Below, piece after piece: positions 10,676 to 21,458 of a stretch of DNA of 64,000 nt; position 1 is the first letter of the stretch, and every line of letters begins with the position of its first letter. This DNA is from Carya illinoinensis (Eukaryota; Streptophyta; Magnoliopsida; Fagales; Juglandaceae). Below the pieces are notes generated by a model. The model had not been told where the DNA came from, searched no databases, and worked only from the letters and a program-made list of their open reading frames with translations. The position numbers and the translations under genes were made by a program. The DNA lies in assembly GCF_018687715.1 (NCBI RefSeq), contig NC_056767.1, forward strand, positions 25,469,501 to 25,533,500, given 5' to 3'.

Positions 10676-10800
10676 CACTAGAAGAAAAATGACCGTTTGT
10701 GACAAATTATATGCAATGAGAATGACTATTTACAATAAAAATAGATTCATTTTAATAAAAAATATTCATTTTTACAGAAAATAACTGGTCACAACCGAAC
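10676..10800. repeat. CACTA-like terminal fragment
   Basis: The block starts CACTAGAAGAAAAATGACCG, typical of a CACTA terminal repeat, and continues with TTTGTGACAAATT. The expected opposite end, CTTCTAGTG, is not found nearby, so it is probably a truncated copy. Parts recur at 9965-10085. Confidence 0.35.
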
Positions 10801-11339
10801 AGTTTTGTATTAAAAGTTAGATTGGAGTACGACTTCATGTCCGAAGCTCATACCATATAATAATTGACGGAATCCAAATAGAAACTAGAGTAGACCCTAA
10901 GTACCATTATTATATACCGCTCGTTTGTTGTCTGTATATATAGGCAATATGCATGCTATTGTACGTACAAAGTTCATAAGTCGACATCTCTCTCATTCTT
11001 CACTAAACCATAGAGTTTCCAAAGTCTCGTGCTGTGCAGTAGACGATTCTATGGCTGCCATTAAGGTGCGCTGCAAGTAAACTTGAAACCATATCCTCAG
11101 AAACTGTCTTCTTCTCACCATTTTTCTGTTCCATGCGCCTACAAACCTCTCGCGTTTTGTAGCAGCTAGCCAATTCATTTTAATATATATTCATATATTT
11201 ATATTCGCATTATTTTTCATAATAAGCTGATCAATATTTTACAGGAACAATCGATCATGTCGGCCAAAAAGAACGATCTCATGACCTTCGACTTCCGAAC
11301 GATGAAATTTGAACCTTATACTCATGATACACAAAAAGG

Positions 11340-12300
11340 TTAGCCAATTGATCTGGTCTCATTTCTTTGATAATTAGAAAACATTCTAACGTCAACCTGT
11401 TGGCGTTATGTGCGCCATGCTTATCGAACAGATTGGGAATCATGATAAATAGCTAGCTAGGATAATAAAATAACGTTAGGATATTTCGAGAAATCGGCCG
11501 CTTGCATGGACTTCTTAGATCAGTGGTTCAAAGAACCCTAGGCTTCCCAATTAACAAACAGTGTTTGGTTCATAATTAACTCAATCTTGCCTTTTTGATA
11601 ATGCAACGATGTCTTTTAAATAGGCATACAAGATAAAGCAAGAAATAGATCGATCAGACAAAACTAAGGGATCACACCGGCCATACTTATCTTTTATTCA
11701 TCATGAATTACCAATAGCTAATTATTTAATTGGTAATTAATCTTAGAAATATTAGAGATAATATAATCAAATAAAAATTTGACTTGATTATTATCTGGAT
11801 TTGATTTTCATATATAACTATCAGATCAAATAATTTGATTTTTATAATTATCAAATTAAGATATTTGATTTTCATAATTAATATTAAGATTTTTACCATA
11901 TAATTTTCCTAAAAATAGGACATATACTTTGCATTCAATCACAACTGAGAATAGCAAGATGCAGCAGTACTCAATTAAAGACTTTCACACTCATTCTCTC
12001 TTCTCTATTTCATTTTCTATTATATTTCAATGTATCACATGCAGCTACGTTAACGTCAGGCTCGATCATGTGGACAGTTTCTTTTAGATCTCTTGATCCT
12101 CTAGCTTTACCTCTCACGGAATCTTCATCTTCCGTTCTACCATATTTTGTCTCAAATACATGCATTTGGAGTATTAATGTTATTAGTCGGGATGAGCCTT
12201 TTTGTTTGAAGCCCCCAAACCCATTTTTGGCCTTTTGCTTAATTACTCTTCCTAAGCCATGCACGTAACATTTGTAGTACGTACATGCATTATTAATTAT
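11340..12300. other. AT-rich non-coding stretch, possible old LTR end
   Basis: The region 11700-12045 is AT-rich with repeated ATTTGATTTTCATAATTA-like text, ending in a run of CT-rich sequence and TTCAATGTATCACA. This resembles the end of a Copia LTR, but no partner repeat is present. An 84-codon frame at 12010-12264 (minus) has no recognisable motif and I do not call it a gene. Confidence 0.3.
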
Positions 12301-12857
12301 ATGGTCAATTCGAAAGTGGCAGCATTAATGCTAGCCAAATATATATTCTGGATCACAGCGGACGATGCGAAGGCAAATTATTGGGAGACTATTTCAGAAG
12401 ATCAAGTACCTCAGGTTCAGGAGATAGTGAAGGCTTTCAATGCGCTGAGATCCGCAAAAGATAATCTCCGGAAGCTTATTGACGGTTCTACCAAAAAGGA
12501 GGCATGTACATTTTGTAATTTTTTTTTTTTTTTAATATTCCTCAAAACGATAGCAAATTTGATCTGCAATGGAAGACACAATAAAAAAAATTATATATTC
12601 TCATTTTCGCACCATATTATAGATTGTTGGTCTTAAGCCAGCTAGCTATATGCTTAAATAAAGACAATATATCATTAAATATTTATAAAAAATAAAATAA
12701 ACTAGTATGAAGTGTACTCGAGCGAGCTGTGTCTTTTGTGGTCCTCTCCAACAATAAATTAAGCCAAGCTGCCTGATTCAAAATCTAAATTTGCCAAGGG
12801 TCTGATCTCTAACATCATGTCTTGCTGATCAGTTATACTTTTTCAGTACGTCTGTAA

Positions 12858-12929
<72 letters not shown>

Positions 12930-13635
12930 CTCGCTATATATATATATATATATATGAGCTTGTCTGTAATTTTTCCTTTATTTATGTATTTCGAGTAAGT
13001 CAACGCATCACCGTCTTACACTAGTCACAACTGAGTATTCTTGCAGTAATGCATGTGTAATATTTGTAATATACAGCTTAAACTATATAAGCATGCAGTT
13101 GATCGAGTTGTCGACTTTCATTATTGCACAGGTTGGTCTCGACGTGCTGAAAAAGAAGAATATTCTATTAATCATTTCGGGCTTCTCTAAAGACGATATC
13201 TCGAAGTTGACCTCAATCTATGAATCAGAAGCAACGCCGAAGAAGGACAATTATAAAATTGTATGGATCATAATGGTGGAGCAAAAAAGCGCCTGGACCG
13301 ATGAGGTGTTGGATATGCTAACAAGAACTATTAAGACACAACGGTCTAAGATAGCGTGGTACGTATTGCCGTGCTTTTCACAAGCTGCATCAGACAGCCA
13401 ATTCATGAGCATTAGTAAGTGGCAGTTCAAGAATGAGTTGATCATGATGGTGATGGACATAAAAGGTAATGACAAAGTCACAAATATTGCATTCCGCCTG
13501 AATATAACGCCAACGGCGGAAATGAGTGCCTCGGTTTCCACTAACCCAGATGAAAAGGCGCAAAAACCTAGAGAGCATGCAGAGAAAAGTAGTGTAATTG
13601 TGTCTTCTGAAGGACCGCAGGTAAAGTGTACGTAA
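12301..13635 (+). pseudogene. Fragment of a sieve element occlusion (SEO) family gene
   Basis: Two putative exons are visible. The first (about 12301-12504) ends LRKLIDGSTKKE. The second starts after an acceptor TTGCACAG at 13131 with VGLDVLKKKN, in matching phase. SEO proteins have the same order, an IDGSTKKR-like stretch followed by a VLRRKNVLLLIS-like strand at the start of the thioredoxin-like C-terminal domain. Further matches are YKIVWIIMVE, IAWYVLPCF and KWQFKNELIMMVMD. SEO proteins form phloem forisomes or P-protein filaments that plug sieve tubes. The donor at 12504 would be a non-canonical GC. The N-terminal SEO domain and the protein end are missing; after about 13500 the sequence no longer looks like SEO. 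Possible upstream exons at 11051-11065 and 11245-11338 have good splice borders but no recognised content. Confidence 0.55.
12860..12955. repeat. (CT)n then (AT)n microsatellite
   Basis: A long uninterrupted TC run from 12860 to about 12926 is followed by an AT run to about 12955. It lies in the presumed intron of the SEO fragment. Confidence 0.9.
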
Positions 13636-13679
13636 TTATATTCACAGCTTAAAATCATACGTATGTAAATTACTTATCA

Positions 13680-14040
13680 ATAGGCCTCTTCATCGAGGTT
13701 CCGACTAGGAAATCTAGGTGGATCCAAACCAGAACCTGAATTTCAAATTTGGGCCAGAACTCGGACCAGGTTAGCCCGGGTCAGAAACGGGCAGCAACCT
13801 GTATAAATCTAGGTTTTGAAAAACTCGGATTCCGGTCCCCGATTGAACCCGGGTCTTTTCTTTTTCCTTTTTTTTGTTTCTTAAATTAAACCCCTTATAA
13901 AAGCCTAAATGTATCCAATTTTTACATATAGCTCTGATTTTTTTTATAAAAAATAAAAGAATAAAACAGGAATATTCAATATTAATAACTCAAAATGTTT
14001 TTAATTTGCTGGGATTTCAGGGATATTGAAAGGATACATT
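13680..14040. repeat. Degenerate CCGG-rich repeat next to the foldback element
   Basis: The start resembles the end of the adjacent foldback, with TAGGCCTCTTCATCGAGGTTCC against GGACTATTCATCCGAACCGG, and the patch contains GGGTCAGAAACGGG, GATTCCGGTCC and GAACCCGGGTC. It is probably a truncated relative of that element's end, or an older copy into which it inserted. No gene is visible. Confidence 0.35.
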
Positions 14041-15725
14041 AGGACTATTCATCCGAACCGGTTTTTATCCAGTTCAGACCGGAACCCGGATAACCGGGTT
14101 TTCGGTTGCGGTTTTCTGCCCGGATGAAATCTGGGTCGGATTCCGCATTTGCAAAACTGGATACATCTGGTCCGGACCCGAGTATGAAACCTGGGTTTCT
14201 ATAAAAATTTCAAAAATCCGTATCTCTCTCTAAAGCCCTCGTCTCCCGTCTTCCCAACTTCCCAAGTCCTCTCTCTCTCTCTCTCTAACTCATGAAACCC
14301 TAGCCGCCCCCGTAGTCTCCTTCGTTCTTCACTCCCCAACTCCCCGACCACGATCTCTCTATCGTCGAGCTTGAGCTTGGGATCCCACGGTCTGAGAGTC
14401 TTCATTCTAGTGCCGATGCCGAAAAACCTCGATAAGTGTCTCTCCCGATCTGTGAACAATGCATGTAAAAGTGGTAGATCTAGCGATTTGGTGAACTGAG
14501 TCTCTATGCTTGGATAGATCTGGTAGATCTAGTGAAATGTCGAATGGGAGTTTTAGGGTTTTTTTGGGATTTCTCTTTTTTCTATCTTAGTGGGTTTTTT
14601 TTTTTTTCGTTCAGTTCTTGTTCTTTATTTCTATTTTTTCTTACAATCTGAACAAATCTTGATAAATTTGAAGAGATTTTGTTTAGATCTGAGTCATTAA
14701 GGTTTTTGTTTTACATGGGTATTTTTGTTATAGTTTGTTCTCTGGAATTTGGTTCTTTTTTTTTTTTTTTCGATTCATGTCTTGTAGCTTTTGTTCTGTG
14801 CTACGGATTGTGTAGCTTTTTTTCAGGTCAGATATATTGCATCCTTCTTCAAATCTTTTAGGGTTTTTACTTTTATTACTTTTTTTATTTGGTTCTGTTG
14901 TGATGAGAATGTTTGAATGTAAGAAGCAATTTTTTAGGGTTTTTTTTGGCTTTTATTACTTTGTTGATTTGGGTTTTATGTGACTTCGAGTAGATGAGAT
15001 TCTTTATGTGGTTTCGAGTAGATCAGAGTGAATTGTTATGTAAGCAGTGAAAGCTCTCTGCTCCTTGTTGTATATTTCTTCACCTTAAAAGCATGATAAA
15101 TGGTTGCATAGAGTTGGTGCTGTATTTTGGGTTGTGTCCAGCCAAAGAATTTATAAAGTTTGTCTAATTATACTTCACATTTTCGAGCTGTATTTTCATT
15201 AACATTTTGGCGTAGTGTAAGTTACGATTATGTCAAAACGCAAAACAGAGTCCATGGCCTCTCATTGGCTTCTGATGAAAAGCTCATAAAATCAGTTACT
15301 CGAGAAGGAAAGCCAGAGTACGTTTGCCAATCATCATGATCAAGCGATTCAAATTTCTTCTCTTTGTGATACTAGGATTATTCTTAAGCACTTTTGCTTT
15401 TAATATGTTCATGCTTTCAGGGAGTTGTGGATTCCTGATTTCCATCGGGTTCGTTTGAAACTACCATTGTGGCCAACCATATGAGTTATTGAAATTGAAC
15501 TTGCTATATATGGATTTAGTTACTGACATGAAAATTATCTTTGCAATGTAGGATGCTGTATTACTATTCAGTTTTGGGATATTTCCAATTGGATTGGGGA
15601 ACAACAGTGCAAAAAGTGGCTCAAGTATCCTTGGTTACAACAATGGTGGAGTCCCTTTCAACCACAGATGTAGTAGATGACAACATATCAGTTCCTTTAG
15701 CAAGCATGGCAGTGGCATTTTTCAG
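14041..15725 (+). repeat. Left arm of the foldback
   Basis: This arm pairs with 15835-17520 in inverted orientation. It keeps the better-preserved copy of the captured exons, including a terminal stop codon at 15736-15738 just beyond the arm in the loop. This suggests it is the original capture and the right arm is the inverted duplicate. Confidence 0.85.
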
Positions 15726-15738
15726 TTTTGGTTATTAG
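15251..15738 (+). pseudogene. Captured exons resembling phytol kinase (cytidylyltransferase family), left arm
   Basis: Three exon-like pieces are visible. The first, ending about 15318, reads LASDEKLIKSVTREGKPE before a GTACGT donor. A short one follows TTTCAG at about 15420. The last one starts after GCAATGTAG at 15552 and ends FFSFGY-stop at 15738. Its motifs YYYSVLGYFQLDW and VVDDNISVPLASM match, from memory, the C-terminal membrane region of phytol/farnesol kinases (VTE5 type), which phosphorylate phytol in the chloroplast for tocopherol synthesis. The conserved VESLP is VESLS here. The catalytic part of the enzyme is absent, so this is a non-functional fragment. Confidence 0.55.
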
Positions 15739-15820
15739 CTCGCAATCGCAGCACCCTTTTTTCTCCCTTCTATAAATTGCCATACTAATAATAGTAGTGG
15801 CTCAATAATAAATAGTGATG

Positions 15821-16330
15821 TTATTGAATTAATCCTGAAAAGTGAGCCACTGTCATGCTTGCTAAAGGAACTGATATGTTGTCATCTACTACATCTGTGG
15901 TTGAAAGGGACTCCACCACTATTGCAACCAAGGATACTTGAGCCACTTTTTGCACTGTTGTTCCCCAATCCAATTGGAAATATCCTAGAACTGAATAGTA
16001 ATACAGCATCCTACATTGCAAAGATAATTTTCATGTCAGTAACTAAATCCATATATAGCAAGTTCAATTTCAATAACTCATTTGGTTGGCCACAATGGTA
16101 GTTTCAAACGAACCCGATGGAAATCAGGAATCCACAACTCCCTGAAAGCATGAACATATTAAAAGCAAAAGTGCTTAAGAATAATCCTAGTATCACAAAG
16201 AGAAGAAATCTGAATCGCTTGATCATGATGATTGGCAAACGTACTCTGGCTTTCCTTCTCGAGTAACTGATTTTATGAGCTTTTCATCAGAAGCCAATGA
16301 GAGGCCATGGACTCTGTTTTGCTTTTTGAC
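15821..16330 (-). pseudogene. Captured phytol-kinase-like exons, right arm
   Basis: This is the inverted duplicate of the left-arm exons. The terminal exon on the minus strand reads YYYSVLGYFQLDW and VVDDNISVPLASM, then diverges to TVAHFSGLIQ, so the original protein end is lost. Differences from the left arm include VTTMVES versus VAIVVES. With the left arm it would form a double-stranded RNA if transcribed through the centre. Confidence 0.55.
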
Positions 16331-17520
16331 ATAATCGTAACTTACACTACGCCAAAATGTTAATGAAAATACAGCTCGAAAATGTGAAGTATAATTAGAC
16401 AAACTTTATAAATTCTTTGGTTGGAGACAACCTAAAATACGGCACCAACTCTATGCAACCATTTATCATGCTTTTAAGGTGAAGAAATATACAATAAGAA
16501 GCAGAGAGCTTTCACTGCTTACATAAACAATTCACTCTCATCTACTCAAAGCCACATAAAGAATCTCATCTACTCGAAGTCACATAAAACCCAAATCAAC
16601 AAAGTAATAAAGCCAAAAAAACCCTAAAAAATTACTTCTTACATTCAAACATTCTCATCACAACAGACCCAAATAAAAAAAGTAATAAAAGGAAAAACCC
16701 TAAAAGATTTGAAGAAGGATGTAATATATCTGACCTGAAAAAAAGCTACACAATCCGTAGCACAGAACAAAAGCTACAAGACACGAATCGAAAAAAAAAA
16801 GAACCAAATTGTAGAGAACAAACTATAACAAAAATACCCATGTAAAACAGAAACCTTAATGACTCAGATCTAAACAAAATCTCTTCAAATCTATCGAGAT
16901 TTGTTCAGATTGTAAGGAAAAATAGAAATAAAGAACAAGAACTGAAAGGAAAAAAAAATAAACCCACTAAGATAGAAAAAGAAAAATCCCAAAAAAACCC
17001 TAAAACTCCCATTCGACATTTCACTAGATCTACCAGATCTATCCAAGCACAGAGACCCAGTTCACCAAATCGCTAGATCTACCACTTTTACATGCATTGT
17101 TCACAGATCGGGAGAGACACTTATCGAGGTTTTTCGGCATCGGCACTAGAATGAAGACGCTCAGACCGCGGGATCCCAAGCTCAAGCTCGACGATAGAGA
17201 GATCGTGGTCGGGGAGTTGGGGAGTGAAGAACGAAGGAGACTACGGGGGTGGCTAAGGTTTCATGTGTTAGAGAGAGAGAGGGGACTTGGGAAGTTGGGA
17301 AGACGGGAGATGAGGGCTTTAGAGAGAGATACGGATTTTTGAAGTTTTTATAGAAACCCGGTTAATCGGGTTATAAAACGGAACCCGGGTTTCATACCCG
17401 GGTCCGAACCGGATGTATCCGGTTTTGCAAATGCAGAATCCGACCCGGGTTTCATCCGGGCTGAAAACCGCAACCGGAAACCCGGTTATCCGGGTTCCGG
17501 TCCGGATGAACAGTCCTATT
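15835..17520 (-). repeat. Right arm of the foldback
   Basis: This arm is the inverted counterpart of 14041-15725. Its outer end is CGGATGAACAGTCC at about 17505-17518. Open frames such as 17097-17342 are the reverse-strand reading of the captured leader also seen at 14199-14459, and I do not regard them as genes. Confidence 0.85.
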
Positions 17521-17559
17521 TATCAATTAAGGATGGTCTTTGAAGGGACGTTCTAGACT

Positions 17560-18690
17560 GTGGCGGACCCACGTTCACCTCAGGGGTGGACATGGCCCCC
17601 AAAAGTTTTTGAAAAGATAAATTGCCCTCTTATATTTTATACATAATTTTATAAATATGAAAAATTATCCTTCTAAAAATTTTATAATTTTCATATAATT
17701 TTTAGAAAATTTTAAATTTTTAATATACCTAGAAATATATCTCTCTAATTTTTTTTATACTCGCAAATTTTTATTTAATTTCTATATATTATCTATTTTT
17801 AAGGATGTGACTTTTCCAAAATTGGAAATTAAAACTAAATTCATAAGAAATAATAACCTTATTAATATAGATTTCAAATTTTTTTATTATATAATATTAA
17901 GTTTTTTTAACAGTGGCGAACCTATTAAGGCCCAGGAGGAACCATGCATGGCCCCCTCAAAAAGTTTGAAAAAAAAATAATATATATTAATATTTTATGC
18001 TTTAATAAGAGAATATTAATTTTATCTTATGTTGGCTCTTTCTCTAAAAAAATTAATTTGGCCCCCCTTTACAAAATTATTTTGATCTTATAGATTGTTT
18101 AATTATATTGTTTTTTATTATTTAAATGATATATTGTTCTTGACACATGATATATTTTTTTAATACATAAGTTGTATTAAACATATTTTATTTTTATTTT
18201 AGATCTTACTATTTGATAGTTCTGTACCATAGAAAAAATTGGGTAGAAATAGAATAAAAAATATCTTGTTATATTTTTAGCTTTACTTGGCTCCCTTAGA
18301 AACAAGTTCCTGGTTCTGTCATTATTTATTAATATGCAATTTAAAATGAAAATACAAGAAATATTATTTAAAGTCGATGATTTATAAGAAAAATAGTTTG
18401 TAATTATATTTTTATGAATTTTCAGTTTCTTTTTAATTTTCATAAGATAAATAATATTTGCAGTCTTAGGATGTGAAAGTCCAGCCCACTTCTTTTGAAA
18501 AAAATAAGTAAATTTAGGATCTACATAAAAAAATTATCTTTTAATGATAGACTCTATTTTTTTTTTCAAATAGAGTGTCTAGAACTTACATATCCTAAAA
18601 CTATATCTAGTATTACTGTTTATATAAATGTGTCACATAGTAGAAAAATTAGCTCCTCTCGACACAATTCCTGGTTCCGCCACTTGTTCT
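17560..18690. repeat. Degenerate repeats with GTGGCGGAACCA ends
   Basis: GTGGCGGACCCA at about 17562 and GTGGCGAACC at about 17913 face TTCCTGGTTCCGCCAC at about 18668, with TTCCTGGTTCTGTCA at about 18308. TGGCCCCC runs follow the left-facing copies. The inverted arrangement suggests decayed, perhaps nested, MITE-like elements. No coding content is recognised. Confidence 0.4.
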
Positions 18691-18727
18691 AGTCCTTTCA
18701 AGTGACAAATATTTGTGACATCTAAGC

Positions 18728-18728
<1 letters not shown>

Positions 18729-18770
<42 letters not shown>
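18729..18770. repeat. (AT)n microsatellite
   Basis: This is a pure AT dinucleotide run of about 40 bp. Short frames spanning it, such as the poly-Ile-Tyr frames on both strands, are artefacts. Confidence 0.9.
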
Positions 18771-18772
<2 letters not shown>

Positions 18773-20763
18773 ATCATGCATGTGCATGCAAATTTATAAT
18801 CTTCATTCAAATAGAAAATGGAGTTCGACATATTTATCTATCTTGTTCAATCAGAAACGAAATTACGAATTCTACTATAGAGGCACCAACGTTTTAATAT
18901 GTAATATTTTTTTATCTATCGTTTGAAGATTTGTAGCTTATGGATAGTTGGATTTATGTGATGAATTTAAATTACTTTATTTGGTAGTACTCTTAAGTTA
19001 AATTTTTAAGATTGTATTTTTATTTTCTACTATGATACAATTGTACACATTAATTAAATGAGCAGTGCTATTCTGCTGCCTGAGTAGCACTACTCAAAGT
19101 GACCGTTAGTCACTTTTGTTTTTTACTTAATGATTAAAGAAGTGATTTTAAATTATGTATTGGTATATTTTTTTATTTTTTAAAAATATTTAACTCTTTA
19201 TAGTTTTAAAATATATAAAATAATTTTTTTTATATTTTAAAAATATTTAAATATATCAGCATACGCTTGTAACAATATTCACTAATGCTGATTTTCAAAA
19301 AGAGTGCTAATAAATTCTTTCGTAATTAATGCATCATTTGGTAGAAAACGAAGCAATGCAATCATGCATTCAAATAAAAAACAGAGGAAAAACAAAACAA
19401 TATATATAGGCAAACATTAACAGAGCAAATTAAGTACTGGAGTTGCAAACCTCTGGATATTTAGGAAATGTTCTAAATGGATGTCTTTTTCATGAACAAT
19501 GAGGTCTCTGTCGAGTCTCAACAGGCAACCGGCCTCCAATATCAGAATAGGCATAAATTCATAAACATAAGCATAAAAAAAAAAAAAAAAAAGGCATAAA
19601 TGTATAAACATACGCTCCCTTTCGGCGCGGTATAATTACAATTGAGTATCAAATTTGAAGTCAAGGTTACGTTGACTTGAGGCAAAGAAAGCGAGGGCAC
19701 GCTGGTTTGGTAGGGGAGATAAGACACAAAATTCTCGTCTTATCACATCATTATAATTATTTTTTAAATTTTATATAAAATATAATAAATAATTCAATTT
19801 TTTTAAATTTTAAAATAATAATAATATTAAAAATAATATTTTAAACTTTTATTTAAAAGGAAAAATTCTCATTTTTCTATCCAATCCTACTTTGTAGTAC
19901 TGCAATTTTCTGATAGCACTTTGATCTCAAAAAAAATTGAGATAATTCTCGCGGCTATTTTTAACAAATGATCAACATAGAGAAAATGATTCCTATGTTT
20001 AATTTCAATTGTCAAAATTAAAGAATTTTGAAATCAACTCACAAGCTGAGTTGTAATAGCTATAAATAGAAAATATCAATATATTACCAAAAATGGTAAA
20101 ATCTCAATTATCACACCAAAAATAAATAAGTAATCTGCCAAAAATCTAGCTCAAATTGATTTCAAAATCACTTCTTAAACGTGAAATGAAATATTAACAT
20201 AAAAGACAAATAATATAATTTGAAAGGGAAAAGAGTGAATTTTGGCCTTGTGATGCACACCGAGCCTAGTTCGATAACCACAACGTGTGTATCAAAAAGA
20301 GCTTTCCGAGTTGGAGCCATATGAGCGATTACTATACCCGTAGTCAAAGTTATAACCAAAATACCGATACGTGCCCAAAATCGCTCCAACTAATGGAAAT
20401 ATCACTGTTTCCTGCTATGCTTGTAGTACGGATCTACTGTCTGGAGGTAGGTTGGCGCCGTCAACATGCAATCGGACAGTTTAACATCATTTGACTCGGA
20501 TTCTCTAGCATCAAAGTTGCACCAATGTTTTGAAGCATCTACAAGCATCAAACAAATTAGAACAAATTAGTATTTATTATACAGGTAACCATGGGGACAA
20601 ACAGAAATTAAGGATCCTCAACTTTTTGTCTGAATTCAGGGTTTCAAAAGGAAGAGCTAGACCGATAAAATAACACACTCACCCCTAGAAAAATTATTTT
20701 AAAAAACCAAAAATATATATGATTCAATTTCTGCCTACCAAATAAGAATTTAGCCTTTGATCA
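18771..20763. other. Intergenic DNA with a MITE copy
   Basis: No supported gene is seen. The stretch includes a possible AT-rich MITE around 19065-19315 (GAGCAGTGCTATTCTGCTGC to AAAAAGAGTGCTAAT), a poly-A run at 19576-19592 and the dispersed MITE at 19733-19860. Confidence 0.5.
19733..19860 (+). mobile_element. Short dispersed MITE-like repeat, copy C
   Basis: The order CTTATCACATCATTATAATT, AAATTTTATATAAAATATAATAAATAATTCAA, AATAATATTTTAAAC follows the copies at 45-240 and 32975-33342. It is more diverged, and its ends are not resolved. Confidence 0.45.
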
Positions 20764-20892
20764 CACTACAAGAGAAGTGGGCTTTTGTGACTAAACTTTT
20801 GTAACTAAAAGGACTATTTCTTACAAAAATTGTGGAAAATAGTCATTTTGGTCATTAAATTTTAGTCACAAAATCCTGCTTCTCTTGTAGTG
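20764..20892. mobile_element. CACTA-type MITE, 129 bp
   Basis: The ends are CACTACAAGAGAAGTGGG and, reverse-complemented, CACTACAAGAGAAGCAGG, each followed by TTTTGTGACTAAA-like sequence. The 3-bp sequence TCA flanks both sides (20761-20763 and 20893-20895), the target-duplication length of CACTA transposons. The interior has no coding potential, so it depends on an autonomous partner's transposase. Confidence 0.85.
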
Positions 20893-20895
20893 TCA

Positions 20896-21458
20896 TTAAG
20901 ATGAAAGAATTTATGATTATTTTTTTAAACCTAGATGGTCGACCCCAAAAGTTTTTAGTAATCACAAAATATTGCTAGATTACTAATTATCCGTCCTCCA
21001 AAGATCGATGGATTCCCAACCCCGGTAGCATTATTGTTAAAGCTAGACTACTATATGACGTTGCACGAGAAGCAAAACAATATACCTCATCCTATTCATT
21101 TTCTTGATCAGTTCATTAATGCCCGAATAATGTTTTGGATTAGTGATCTCATCCCTGCTTTGTATTTACCATGCATGCAGTTCGATGCAAAGGAGATCTG
21201 ATAAACGTAACCAGTTAATCATAGGAGTAATAATAATTCCCCCTTTTCCCCAAAGAAATAAACCAAAAAAGAAGAAATTAAGAGCAAATATTACCATCAA
21301 TATCCAGTCGAGGAAGAATATCTTCATCTTTTCCCTTAAGGCTAAGGGTGTGATGACTAATTGTTGGATCGACTAATAATGCTCCCAGTTTTGTGCAAAA
21401 CCAACTAGAATTGGAGCAATAAATAGCGGCGACCGGATGCCTTCAATATCCACAAGAT
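20896..21458. other. Intergenic DNA downstream of the CNL gene
   Basis: No gene is supported. This is the 3' flank of the minus-strand resistance gene. No clear polyadenylation or repeat signature stands out. Confidence 0.5.

Larger units (their letters stand above)
8110..11050. other. Intergenic DNA with small repeats
   Basis: No open frame here looks like a gene. The stretch contains a TRIM-like element (8416-8791), a MITE-like block (8860-9022) and a CACTA-like end (10676-10800), listed separately. A segment at 9965-10085 resembles the 10676-10800 block in the order ATGACTAT, ATTTTAATAA, ATTCATTTT. The rest is unremarkable AT-rich sequence. Confidence 0.55.
14041..17520. mobile_element. 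Foldback element with long inverted arms carrying captured host exons
   Basis: The sequence from 14041 to about 15725 is repeated in inverted orientation from 17520 to about 15835, with a loop of about 110 bp. The outer ends are GGACTATTCATCCG and CGGATGAACAGTCC, followed inward by CCGG-rich subterminal repeats. Inside each arm is host-like DNA: a 5'-UTR-like CT-rich leader, an AGGGTTTTT-rich intron-like stretch and exons resembling phytol kinase. The arms are mostly identical by eye with scattered changes. The structure resembles a Pack-type DNA transposon that became a palindrome by inverted duplication. No transposase is present, and no convincing target duplication was found. Confidence 0.7.

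Noticed and set aside
12010..12268. 84-codon minus and 66-codon plus frames
   Set aside because: Neither shows a recognisable motif, and both overlap fully, so I list the region as non-coding.
14199..14459. An 86-codon minus-strand frame, mirrored at 17097-17342
   Set aside because: It is the antisense reading of a CT-rich leader in the foldback arms. Arg/Glu richness comes from GA repeats, and no family is recognised.
18649..18897. 60-codon frames on both strands rich in Ile and Tyr
   Set aside because: They are readings of an (AT)n microsatellite.
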